From: an uncultured Collinsella sp.
GTDB lineage: Bacteria; Actinomycetota; Coriobacteriia; Coriobacteriales; Coriobacteriaceae
Assembly (NCBI GenBank): GCA_900759565.1
Contig: CAAEVV010000018.1
Coordinates: 1 to 11,991 of the forward strand
DNA length: 11,991 bases
Direction: 5' to 3'
The position numbers and the translations under genes are program-made. Shown piece after piece: positions 6,911 to 11,991 of this stretch. A model generated the notes under the pieces. It was not told where the DNA came from. It worked only from the letters and a program-made list of their open reading frames with translations, and ran no database searches. Positions within the stretch are counted from its first letter, which is position 1; the number at the start of each line of letters is the position of its first letter.

Positions 6911-7507
6911 ATGAGTGCGAATCACAGTCTGCAAAAACTGCTCGATGAACTGGGTCGTCTGCCGGGCATTGGTCCCAAGTCGGCCCAGCGTATCGCCTAT
7001 TACCTGCTCGAGGCCGATGCCGAGGAGGCCCGCCGCCTGGCCGAGGCCATCCTGGAGGTTAAGCAGGAGGTCCACTTTTGCAGCCGTTGCTTTAACTACG
7101 CCACGGCCGACGAGTGCTCCATCTGTCAGGATTCGATGCGCGACACAACTCGTATTTGCGTGGTGGGCGAGCCGCGCGACGTCCAGGCAATCGAGCGCAC
7201 GGGCAGCTACCATGGCCTGTACCATGTGCTGGGCGGCGTGATCAGCCCCATGGACAAGATAGGTCCCGAGCAGTTGCACATCCGCGAGCTGCTGGCGCGT
7301 CTGGGCCACGAGGATATCCATGAGGTCATCATCGCCACCAACCCCAACATCGAGGGCGAGACCACGGCGAGCTACCTGGCCCGCACTATCAAGCCGCTGG
7401 GCGTCGAGGTGTCGCGTCTGGCGAGCGGCCTGCCCGTGGGCGGCGACCTGGAGTATGCCGACGAGCTTACACTTGGCCGCGCCATCGAGGCCCGTCGTGC
7501 GATTTAG
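6911..7507 (+). CDS. recR: Recombination mediator protein RecR
   Basis: With RecO (and RecF), RecR helps load RecA onto single-stranded DNA at gaps during recombinational repair. Seen: 198 aa, the full family length. A helix-hairpin-helix motif lies at about 15-29 (GRLPGIGPKSAQRIA). Four zinc-binding Cys are at 57, 60, 69 and 72 (CSRC and CSIC). The Toprim domain begins near 80 (ICVVGEPRDVQAIERTG) and carries the ATNPNIEGE signature. The C-terminal SRLASGLPVGGDLEYADELT is typical. The start agrees with family N-termini but has no clear Shine-Dalgarno sequence: the bases before it read ACGCATATAT. Translation is therefore likely coupled to ybaB, which ends 13 bases upstream. Low independent initiation would be the consequence. 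Confidence 0.97.
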   Translation: MSANHSLQKLLDELGRLPGIGPKSAQRIAYYLLEADAEEARRLAEAILEVKQEVHFCSRCFNYATADECSICQDSMRDTTRICVVGEPRDVQAIERTGSYHGLYHVLGGVISPMDKIGPEQLHIRELLARLGHEDIHEVIIATNPNIEGETTASYLARTIKPLGVEVSRLASGLPVGGDLEYADELTLGRAIEARRAI

Positions 7508-7544
7508 GTGGCGAGCCTGCTCCTGCCGTATGTTTTCCTCGCGA

Positions 7545-7574
7545 CGCACGGGGTAGTCATAATTTCCCCGTGCG
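7545..7574 (+). terminator. Strong hairpin after recR, possible terminator
   Basis: CGCACGGGG (7545-7553) pairs perfectly with CCCCGTGCG (7566-7574) around a 12-base loop, 38 bases after the recR stop. No run of T follows, so it may act as a weak or factor-assisted terminator, or only protect the 3' end of the transcript. Confidence 0.4.
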
Positions 7575-7582
7575 ACTGTGAG

Positions 7583-7598
7583 TTTGTTGTGCAACAAA
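7583..7598. promoter_or_regulatory. Palindrome A, candidate operator of the signalling operon
   Basis: TTTGTTG-TG-CAACAAA: seven-base arms around two bases. Its core GTTGTGCAAC differs by one base from palindrome B (GTTGCGCAAC) 73 bases downstream. Two near-identical palindromes in helical phase before one operon suggest cooperative binding of a dimeric repressor. Confidence 0.45.
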
Positions 7599-7623
7599 GA
7601 TGCTTCGTGTCCGCTTATCGCAT

Positions 7624-7650
7624 GGATGCTTCCGCTCGCATCCTTAATTT
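7624..7650 (+). terminator. Hairpin with T-rich tail, possible recR terminator
   Basis: GGATGC (7624-7629) and GCATCC (7638-7643) form a six-pair stem with an eight-base loop, followed by TTAATTT. The short stem and broken T run make it a modest terminator candidate. It lies between the two palindromes, upstream of the next promoter. Confidence 0.4.
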
Positions 7651-7658
7651 GCCCATTC

Positions 7659-7668
7659 GTTGCGCAAC
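7659..7668. promoter_or_regulatory. Palindrome B, candidate operator overlapping the -35 region
   Basis: GTTGCGCAAC is a perfect 10-base palindrome. It ends 13 bases before the extended -10 at 7682, so it covers the -35 region of the likely promoter, where a bound protein would block RNA polymerase. It shares its core with palindrome A. Confidence 0.45.
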
Positions 7669-7681
7669 CTTTTTGGTTCGC

Positions 7682-7690
7682 TGATACACT
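7682..7690 (+). promoter_or_regulatory. Extended -10 promoter candidate of the signalling operon
   Basis: TGA-TACACT is an extended -10 matching the form before the other kinase operon. The nearest -35-like hexamer, TTGCGC at 7660-7665, sits within palindrome B at a long spacing of 19. Predicted transcription start is near 7697, beside an in-frame ATG at 7696. Confidence 0.45.
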
Positions 7691-7711
7691 CAAAGATGGA
7701 TTTGAATGAAT

Positions 7712-7740
7712 GCGCCGCTTCTGAGCGGCGTGTTTTTCTT
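7712..7740 (+). terminator. Intrinsic terminator/attenuator just before the operon's first gene
   Basis: CGCCGCT (7713-7719), loop TCTG, and AGCGGCG (7724-7730) form a perfect seven-pair stem, followed by TGTTTTTCTT. This is a textbook intrinsic terminator. It ends directly before the GGAGGAG ribosome binding site of the next gene and lies downstream of that gene's likely promoter. It may therefore serve as an attenuator rather than, or as well as, the end of recR transcription. Confidence 0.7.
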
Positions 7741-7752
7741 GGAGGAGAACGC

Positions 7753-8658
7753 ATGCGGCCCGGTGGCACTCAGACAAAGCGCGGCGCCGCGGTGCGCATG
7801 CGACGCCGACTGGGCTTGGCGCCGCGGGCGTACGCGCTGCTGTCTTGCTCGCTGGTGCTGGTCATAGCTGGCGTTTCTGCCTATGGTATGACCGTGCCGT
7901 CCATGATGCAGGCGCATGCCGCACGCGAACCGCGCGTGGGGCATGAGGTCAAAAGTGATCTGGGCACCACGACTGGATATGCTTGGGCAAGTGTGGTCGC
8001 TCATATTGTGTTTGGCACCGACGATGCGGACGGCGCCGAGGCCCCGGACAACGAAGTCACGCTTGCCAATGGCAAAACCATCGTGCTCACCAACACCAAG
8101 ATCATCGATCGGTTGTCCAACAATAGCGTGGCGGCAACGGTGAATAAGGTCGAGCAGCAGAAGGAGCAGGACGCCCAGCAGTCCGGAAAGCCCGGTAGCT
8201 CGGATACTTCTGGCTCCGGTTCGGATTCATCGAGTTCGGGCGGCGGCTCTGGGTCGGGTTCCTCTACCGGAGGGCCTGGAAACGGCGGCTCGACGGGCGG
8301 CAACACTGACAACGATGCAAACTCCGGCGGCCTTTCCGCTGCTGAAGAAGAGAGCATTCACAGTTGGCTTGTGACCAAGTACAACATGCTCGACGGCTAT
8401 GTTTCCCGTGCCAATGACGTGGTCTCGACCTATAACTCTACGGGAGATCCCAGACCGTGCGACAGCCTGGTCGGGGAGATGTTTGTCATTCGAGCCGAGT
8501 TCGGTCGTCAGACATTCTCGCCCCGGTCAAAGTGGTATCAGCAGTATGCCAATCTGTGGGGCTGTTACACCAACCTATGTCAATGGGTCGGCCATTACGG
8601 CGATGATGACGTCGCGCTCGGTAACTTCAACAATAACGTGGCGGCGCTTGCCCTATGA
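7753..8658 (+). CDS. Exported or membrane-anchored protein with Ser/Gly linker, unknown function
   Basis: Not recognised. Seen: 301 aa. A basic N-terminus (MRRR) leads into a hydrophobic segment at about 26-48. This is a signal peptide with possible cleavage after AHA (54-56), or an uncleaved anchor with the rest outside. A region of about 85 residues follows (57-140; ANGKTIVLTNTKIIDRL). Next comes a low-complexity Ser/Gly/Asp linker (about 144-195), and a C-terminal domain of about 105 residues with Cys236, Cys271 and Cys276 and many Trp and Tyr. The ATG has an ideal GGAGGAG upstream. The frame stays open to an ATG at 7696 that would sit at the transcript start and add 19 residues; I prefer 7753. 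The stop overlaps the kinase start as ATGA, so the two are coupled. A sensor or ligand-binding partner of the kinase is a reasonable inference, not a demonstrated role. Confidence 0.8.
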   Translation: MRPGGTQTKRGAAVRMRRRLGLAPRAYALLSCSLVLVIAGVSAYGMTVPSMMQAHAAREPRVGHEVKSDLGTTTGYAWASVVAHIVFGTDDADGAEAPDNEVTLANGKTIVLTNTKIIDRLSNNSVAATVNKVEQQKEQDAQQSGKPGSSDTSGSGSDSSSSGGGSGSGSSTGGPGNGGSTGGNTDNDANSGGLSAAEEESIHSWLVTKYNMLDGYVSRANDVVSTYNSTGDPRPCDSLVGEMFVIRAEFGRQTFSPRSKWYQQYANLWGCYTNLCQWVGHYGDDDVALGNFNNNVAALAL

Positions 8659-10499
8659 TGACCGATCTTGCATCCACCACACCACAATCGCTCGGTCGCG
8701 ATTCCATGGTCGGCCTGCGCCTGGCGCGTGTCGACGGGTTTGAGCCGGCCATTGCGCTCGGTCAGGACGAACTGCCTGCCTATCTGCGTCGTTTTACGAT
8801 GCTGTTTGCCGACGATGCCACCATGCGCCGTGGCGGTATCGGCCGCGTGACGCGTGCCGTCAACGCCCAAGGCGAGGCCGTGGCACTCAAGCAGCTCATC
8901 TTGCCGACGCGCGATGAGTTTGACGATGCCGCCGCCCATGAGGCGCTGGTCGCCAAGTTCAAAGCGGCGTTTCGCGAGGAATACGAATGCCATCGCGCCC
9001 TTTCGGGCCTTAAGGGCTTTCCCCGCCTCTATGGCTGGGGCGAGGTCGACGGTGTGCCTGCAATTGTCATGGAATGGGTCGAGGGCGAGACGCTTGCCCG
9101 CTTGCGTTCGCGACTTGCCGTGGACGATGCCGGACGCCTGTCGCCGCTTGTGGCGGCGCGTCTGGGTCGCGACCTGTTCGATCTGCTCTGCCGTATGAGC
9201 CTGGTGGGCGAGGGCTTTGTCCATCGCGATATCTCGCCCGCTAATATTATGGTGCGTACGGCGCGTCTACCGCTTGACCGGCAGCTTGCCGAGGGCACCT
9301 TTGACCTGTGCCTGATTGACTTTGGCTCGTCGCTGGCGCTTGAGCCTGCGTCGGCCGTGGCCGGTACCGGCGGCAAGGCGTCGTTTACGGAGCGTTATGC
9401 CACGCTGCGTCGCGCGACGGTTGCCTATGCCCCGCCCGAGATGCTCACCGACGATATTCCCGACCTGCGCGCTTTGCGTATGTCACCGGCGATTGACGTC
9501 TATGCCGCGGCAAGTACGGTTTACGAGCTCATTGCCGGCGTCGCGCCATACGAAGCCGCGCCGAGCACTTCGGGCACCTCGGGTTCGCGCAAAAAGACGC
9601 GCGACATCGCGAGCCCCTACCGTCTCAAGATGGACACACGGCCCGACTATCCCATTGGTGCCCATGCGCCCGGTTGTGATTTGACTCAGCTGCTCCGTCG
9701 TGAGCCCGATGTGGCGCTCGCCGCGGCCGAGCAGGCCCAGCAGCTAGGGCTTGAGCCGGATTCCGAAGAGCTACGCGATGCGCTGGCGTTTGTCGATGCC
9801 CAGCTGTTCGACGTGGTGATGGCCTGTCTGTCCAGCCATCAAAAAGATCGTCCCGAGCCGGCGGCGGTCGAGGCGGCGCTCTCGGCGTTTTGTGACCACT
9901 ATGCGCAAAATGTCGGTCGTTCGCTCCGCGGCGAGCCGCTCACGCCGTGCCCCATGGATGCGTCTGGCCGCGCGGTTCGTCGCGCGGCGATGATCGGTGC
10001 GGCGGTCGTTTGCAGCGTGGTTTGGGCTGTGGTCGTGGTTTCGGCCGCGCTGCTGGCGTCGGGCGCTCGCGTGACGGCGACTTTGGGATCGCTCGTGTGG
10101 TCTGGGTCACTACCGGGTATTATTGCCGCACTGGCGTTGGCGCTGCCAGGCATAGCCGGCGTTGCCGCGGGGGCACTTGCGCGCGATCGGCGCTCGGGCT
10201 TCCTGCAGGGTGTGCTTGCGCTTTCTGCCTGCGAGGTTCCGGTGCTGGTTGTGGCTGCATGTAGCGTATTTTCCCAACGCGCCGTGATGGGCGGCCTTGT
10301 TGCCGCTCTGGTTGCAACCTATACGCTTACGTGGTTTTTGCTTGCGATGGGCTTTGCCTTTGAACTTCCCGTTTCGGCACCGCGACGCACAAAAGCCCAG
10401 ATGGCGACTCCGCTTGCCGGTGGAGCCGCAGCTGCCCGTACTTTTGGCGGACCTGTCGAAGTATCGTCCGATTCTATTTCTACGACCAAGGAGGCTTAG
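8655..10499 (+). CDS. Divergent membrane Ser/Thr protein kinase, four predicted helices
   Basis: Seen: 614 aa. The kinase domain spans about residues 50-420: a Gly-rich loop at 59-65 (RGGIGRV), Lys79 in VALK, catalytic loop HRDISPAN (190-197) and DFG at 222-224. APPEM ends the activation segment, then come IDVYAAAS and KDRPEP. Catalytic Asp192, Asn197 and Asp222 are present, but the Lys usual two places after the catalytic Asp is Ser194. Between the GVAPYE and KDRPEP motifs are about 105 residues, roughly 50 more than in PknB, so there is an insertion near 300-395. Four hydrophobic helices follow at about 443-465, 485-508, 517-540 and 543-570, with a 43-residue Ser/Thr/Ala tail. There is no external sensor domain, so the exported protein encoded just upstream may supply one. 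It starts within the previous gene's stop (ATGA) and ends three bases before the FHA gene. Activity is likely but unproven. Confidence 0.87.
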   Translation: MMTDLASTTPQSLGRDSMVGLRLARVDGFEPAIALGQDELPAYLRRFTMLFADDATMRRGGIGRVTRAVNAQGEAVALKQLILPTRDEFDDAAAHEALVAKFKAAFREEYECHRALSGLKGFPRLYGWGEVDGVPAIVMEWVEGETLARLRSRLAVDDAGRLSPLVAARLGRDLFDLLCRMSLVGEGFVHRDISPANIMVRTARLPLDRQLAEGTFDLCLIDFGSSLALEPASAVAGTGGKASFTERYATLRRATVAYAPPEMLTDDIPDLRALRMSPAIDVYAAASTVYELIAGVAPYEAAPSTSGTSGSRKKTRDIASPYRLKMDTRPDYPIGAHAPGCDLTQLLRREPDVALAAAEQAQQLGLEPDSEELRDALAFVDAQLFDVVMACLSSHQKDRPEPAAVEAALSAFCDHYAQNVGRSLRGEPLTPCPMDASGRAVRRAAMIGAAVVCSVVWAVVVVSAALLASGARVTATLGSLVWSGSLPGIIAALALALPGIAGVAAGALARDRRSGFLQGVLALSACEVPVLVVAACSVFSQRAVMGGLVAALVATYTLTWFLLAMGFAFELPVSAPRRTKAQMATPLAGGAAAARTFGGPVEVSSDSISTTKEA

Positions 10500-10502
10500 G
10501 TC

Positions 10503-11441
10503 ATGGCATCTCAAGTTGAGCTCACCCCATGCGGGGCCATGTTTGACATCTTTAAGCGCGCGGCGCATCTGAGCCATATCGAGCTGTGCGGCTTGGTGCT
10601 TTCGTCCCGTCCGCTCGCCGACGGCCGCAGCCCGCAGAGCCGAGCCGCCGATCGCTCTTGGGTTTCCCGCTTTATCGTTCGCGCGCCGGTCGGCACGCTT
10701 CAGCAGCGCTACTTTGCCGAATACGGTACCTCGGCTGCGCGTATTATGTCACAATTGGCTCTGCGCCAGCGCAATCCCATGGACTCCACGGCTGTGATCA
10801 ATATGGTGTGCGGTCCTGCAGGTGAACCGATGGTACGCGCGCTCGAAGAGTGCCACCAGGACACGAATCTCTATCGCAACGCGCTCGATCGCCTGTCCCA
10901 GGCGGCAGAACTCATGCCTGCCGAGCGCGCCGAGGCCGTGCTGGTGCTGTTTGTCGCCGTCGGTTGTTCGGCGGATGTGCGGTCCTCGGTGAACTATGCC
11001 ATCGACTACGCGCACGCGACCTGTGGCGGAGGCACATCCACGCCGCGTTCGCTTGGCATGTCGATGACCGCGGGCGAACGCGAACCCGCCCCGGCGCACC
11101 CCTTGGGCTTGCTGCGCGTACAAAACAGTTTTGTCGTGAGCGCCCCGCGCTGGATTCAGCCGAGTGAGCAGGGTGTTGAGATTGGCGCGCTGGCCACTGG
11201 CGAGGGCGATATTACCGACGTCGGCGACGATGTCTCGGCCCGCCATGCCCATATCTGGTGCGATGCTCAAAATATCTGGCACGTCGAGGACTTGTCGTCC
11301 ACCAACGGAACCGTGGTGGTAAACGGGGCCACGCGCGTCTGCATTCAGGTCGAGCCCGGCCGTTCCGCCCAACTCAATCCCGGCGACGAGCTCAAGCTCG
11401 GCGAATCCACTACCTACGCCATTCTCTTCGGTGCCCTCTAG
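10503..11441 (+). CDS. Protein with unknown helical N-terminal domain and C-terminal FHA domain
   Basis: FHA domains bind phosphothreonine peptides, usually products of a partner kinase; here the kinase gene ends three bases upstream. Seen: 312 aa, with no signal or membrane segment, so cytoplasmic. Residues 1-210 are unrecognised and mainly helical (LYRNALDRLSQAAELMPAERAEAVLVLFVA). The FHA domain covers about 212-312: IGALATGEGDIT, SARH at 245-248, DLSSTNGT with Asn268-Gly269, and LNPGDELKLG near the end. Ser245 and Asn268 match the peptide-binding positions, but the usual Arg after the first Gly is Ala229, so phosphate binding may be weak or changed. AAGGAGG at 10488-10494 serves the ATG, overlapping the end of the kinase gene. 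It is the last gene of the operon, with a terminator after it. The FHA call is firm; its partner is inferred. Confidence 0.88.
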   Translation: MASQVELTPCGAMFDIFKRAAHLSHIELCGLVLSSRPLADGRSPQSRAADRSWVSRFIVRAPVGTLQQRYFAEYGTSAARIMSQLALRQRNPMDSTAVINMVCGPAGEPMVRALEECHQDTNLYRNALDRLSQAAELMPAERAEAVLVLFVAVGCSADVRSSVNYAIDYAHATCGGGTSTPRSLGMSMTAGEREPAPAHPLGLLRVQNSFVVSAPRWIQPSEQGVEIGALATGEGDITDVGDDVSARHAHIWCDAQNIWHVEDLSSTNGTVVVNGATRVCIQVEPGRSAQLNPGDELKLGESTTYAILFGAL

Positions 11442-11452
11442 CCAGTTCTGCC

Positions 11453-11484
11453 AAATGGTCCCTCCGTCCCCAAGGGATCATTTT
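11453..11484 (+). terminator. Terminator of the exported protein-kinase-FHA operon
   Basis: AAATGGTCCCT (11453-11463) pairs with AGGGATCATTT (11473-11483) over 11 positions with one G-T, around a nine-base loop. T follows at 11484. It begins 11 bases after the FHA gene's stop. The A and T ends make it usable in both directions. Confidence 0.6.
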
Positions 11485-11503
11485 GCTCCCGGCAGTCACC
11501 CGA

Positions 11504-11517
11504 GGTAAACCTTTACC
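11504..11517. promoter_or_regulatory. Operator candidate upstream of the nifJ promoter
   Basis: GGTAAA-CC-TTTACC has perfect six-base arms around two bases. Its centre is about 58 bases before the predicted nifJ transcription start, a common place for an activator site. The regulator is unknown. Confidence 0.35.
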
Positions 11518-11556
11518 GCCCGCCTATATTTGTCGAAATTACACTTGACGGCGGGG

Positions 11557-11562
11557 TACAAT
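11557..11562 (+). promoter_or_regulatory. -10 box candidate for nifJ
   Basis: TACAAT sits 280 bases before nifJ, giving a start near 11569. TTGACG at 11545-11550 looks like a -35, but only six bases separate it from TACAAT, so the two cannot work as a pair. No other good -35 is seen. Confidence 0.4.
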
Positions 11563-11565
11563 AAA

Positions 11566-11842
11566 CCCGCATGCGGATTTCCGTTGCGGGCGCCTCCCAT
11601 CGCCGGGGCGTGCCCGGGAGCATCCGGTATGCGGCCTTTGCGGCGCCCGGTCATGTGCAAGACGGGCAGCCGGGCCTGTGGAGCGCGTGCAGCCCTCCTC
11701 GTCTCGGCATGTCTTCTCTCCACGCCATGTACCTGCTGCTCGGCCTGCCTGCCAGATGATGGAAGCAACAGCGAAAATCCCATCACGCCAACATCCCGGC
11801 GATCGCCGGGGCCTGTATACCTATATGAGAGGAGAGGGGTAT
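11566..11842 (+). other. Structured nifJ leader, possible cis-acting RNA
   Basis: This long GC-rich leader holds several dyads. A hairpin at its 5' end pairs CCCGCA (11566-11571) with TGCGGG (11585-11590) around an inner CGG/CCG stem. GGGCGCC (11588-11594) can instead pair with GGCGCCC (11642-11648), using bases of the first hairpin. ATCGCCGGG at 11599-11607 can pair with CCCGGCGAT at 11795-11803, which can also fold into the local palindrome at 11795-11810. These are mutually exclusive states, one close to the ribosome binding site. A 62-codon frame starts at ATG 11571, at the predicted transcript start; it resembles nothing known to me. I found no thiamine pyrophosphate or other familiar riboswitch signature. 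Confidence 0.4.
11795..11810. repeat. Perfect 16-bp palindrome before nifJ
   Basis: CCCGGCGATCGCCGGG reads the same on both strands. In RNA it folds as a six-pair stem with a GATC loop, ending 32 bases before the nifJ ATG. The 11 bases ATCGCCGGGGC at 11802-11812 repeat exactly those at 11599-11609. It could be an operator or a leader hairpin; no T run follows, so it is not a terminator. Confidence 0.55.
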
Positions 11843-11991
11843 ATGGCGCGTAAGTTTAAGTCTATGGACGGCAACGAGGCGGCCGCATATGTTTCGTATG
11901 CGTACACCGAGGTAGCGGGAATCTATCCCATTACGCCGTCCAGCCCGATGGCCGACCATGTCGACCAGTGGGCGGCCCAGGGTCGCAAGAA
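11843..11991 (+). CDS. nifJ: Pyruvate:ferredoxin (flavodoxin) oxidoreductase, N-terminus (cut by window edge)
   Basis: Oxygen-sensitive, thiamine diphosphate and iron-sulfur enzyme that converts pyruvate and CoA to acetyl-CoA and CO2, passing electrons to ferredoxin or flavodoxin; central to fermentation in strict anaerobes. Seen: the first 49 codons. They contain MDGNEAAAYVSYAYTEVAGI and YPITPSSPMADHVDQWAAQG, the conserved start of the pyruvate-binding domain of the single-chain enzyme. The ATG follows GGAGAGGGG. The rest of the gene, normally about 1,170-1,200 codons, lies beyond the window. Its long structured leader and the upstream dyad suggest regulation at more than one level. Confidence 0.95.
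   Translation, partial: MARKFKSMDGNEAAAYVSYAYTEVAGIYPITPSSPMADHVDQWAAQGRK

Noticed and set aside
6872..7777. Minus-strand 301-codon frame
   Set aside because: It is opposite recR and the following regulatory region; RecR motifs settle the coding strand.
10749..11372. Minus-strand 207-codon frame
   Set aside because: It is opposite the FHA protein, whose SARH and STNGT motifs show the plus strand is coding.
11545..11562. TTGACG plus TACAAT as a complete sigma-A promoter for nifJ
   Set aside because: Only six bases separate them, far short of the usual 16-18.
11566..11842. Thiamine pyrophosphate riboswitch before nifJ
   Set aside because: The enzyme uses this cofactor, but the conserved CTGAGA and later core motifs are absent.

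Overview
The window is high-GC chromosomal DNA from an anaerobic actinobacterium. The most likely source is the class Coriobacteriia, probably Collinsella or a close relative. This is inferred from GC-rich codon use, Ala/Pro-rich DnaX, FhaA- and kinase-type signalling genes, the dnaX/ybaB/recR neighbourhood and a pyruvate:ferredoxin oxidoreductase gene. No database search was possible. I see no rRNA, tRNA, CRISPR array, transposase or phage gene.

Left part (1-3267, minus strand): a YcxB-like two-helix membrane protein, then a membrane-attached Ser/Thr protein kinase with a large multi-pass C-terminal domain. The kinase stop overlaps, as GTGA, the start of an FhaA-type gene (DUF3662 domain) that leaves the window. 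Kinase and FhaA-type adaptor are therefore translationally coupled.

Middle (3383-7507): dnaX (DNA polymerase III gamma/tau), ybaB and recR on the plus strand. This common replication/repair cluster is split here by a convergent, lower-GC gene for a small single-pass membrane protein (5762-6235) and an AT-richer, dyad-rich intergenic region.

Right part (7753-11441, plus strand): a tight three-gene operon. It encodes an exported or anchored protein with a Ser/Gly linker, a second and divergent membrane kinase with four predicted helices, and a protein ending in an FHA domain. Its upstream region holds two matching palindromes about seven helical turns apart, an extended -10 and a terminator-like hairpin placed directly before the ribosome binding site. 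A terminator follows the operon.

Right edge (11843-11991): the start of nifJ. It is preceded by a leader of roughly 270 nt with mutually exclusive base pairings, a perfect 16-bp palindrome beside the ribosome binding site, and a possible operator upstream of the promoter.

The best candidate for an undescribed system is the exported-protein/kinase/FHA operon. It is a self-contained outside-to-inside phosphosignalling cassette with departures from consensus in both the kinase catalytic loop and the FHA phosphate-binding site. The nifJ leader is the best candidate for an undescribed RNA regulator.
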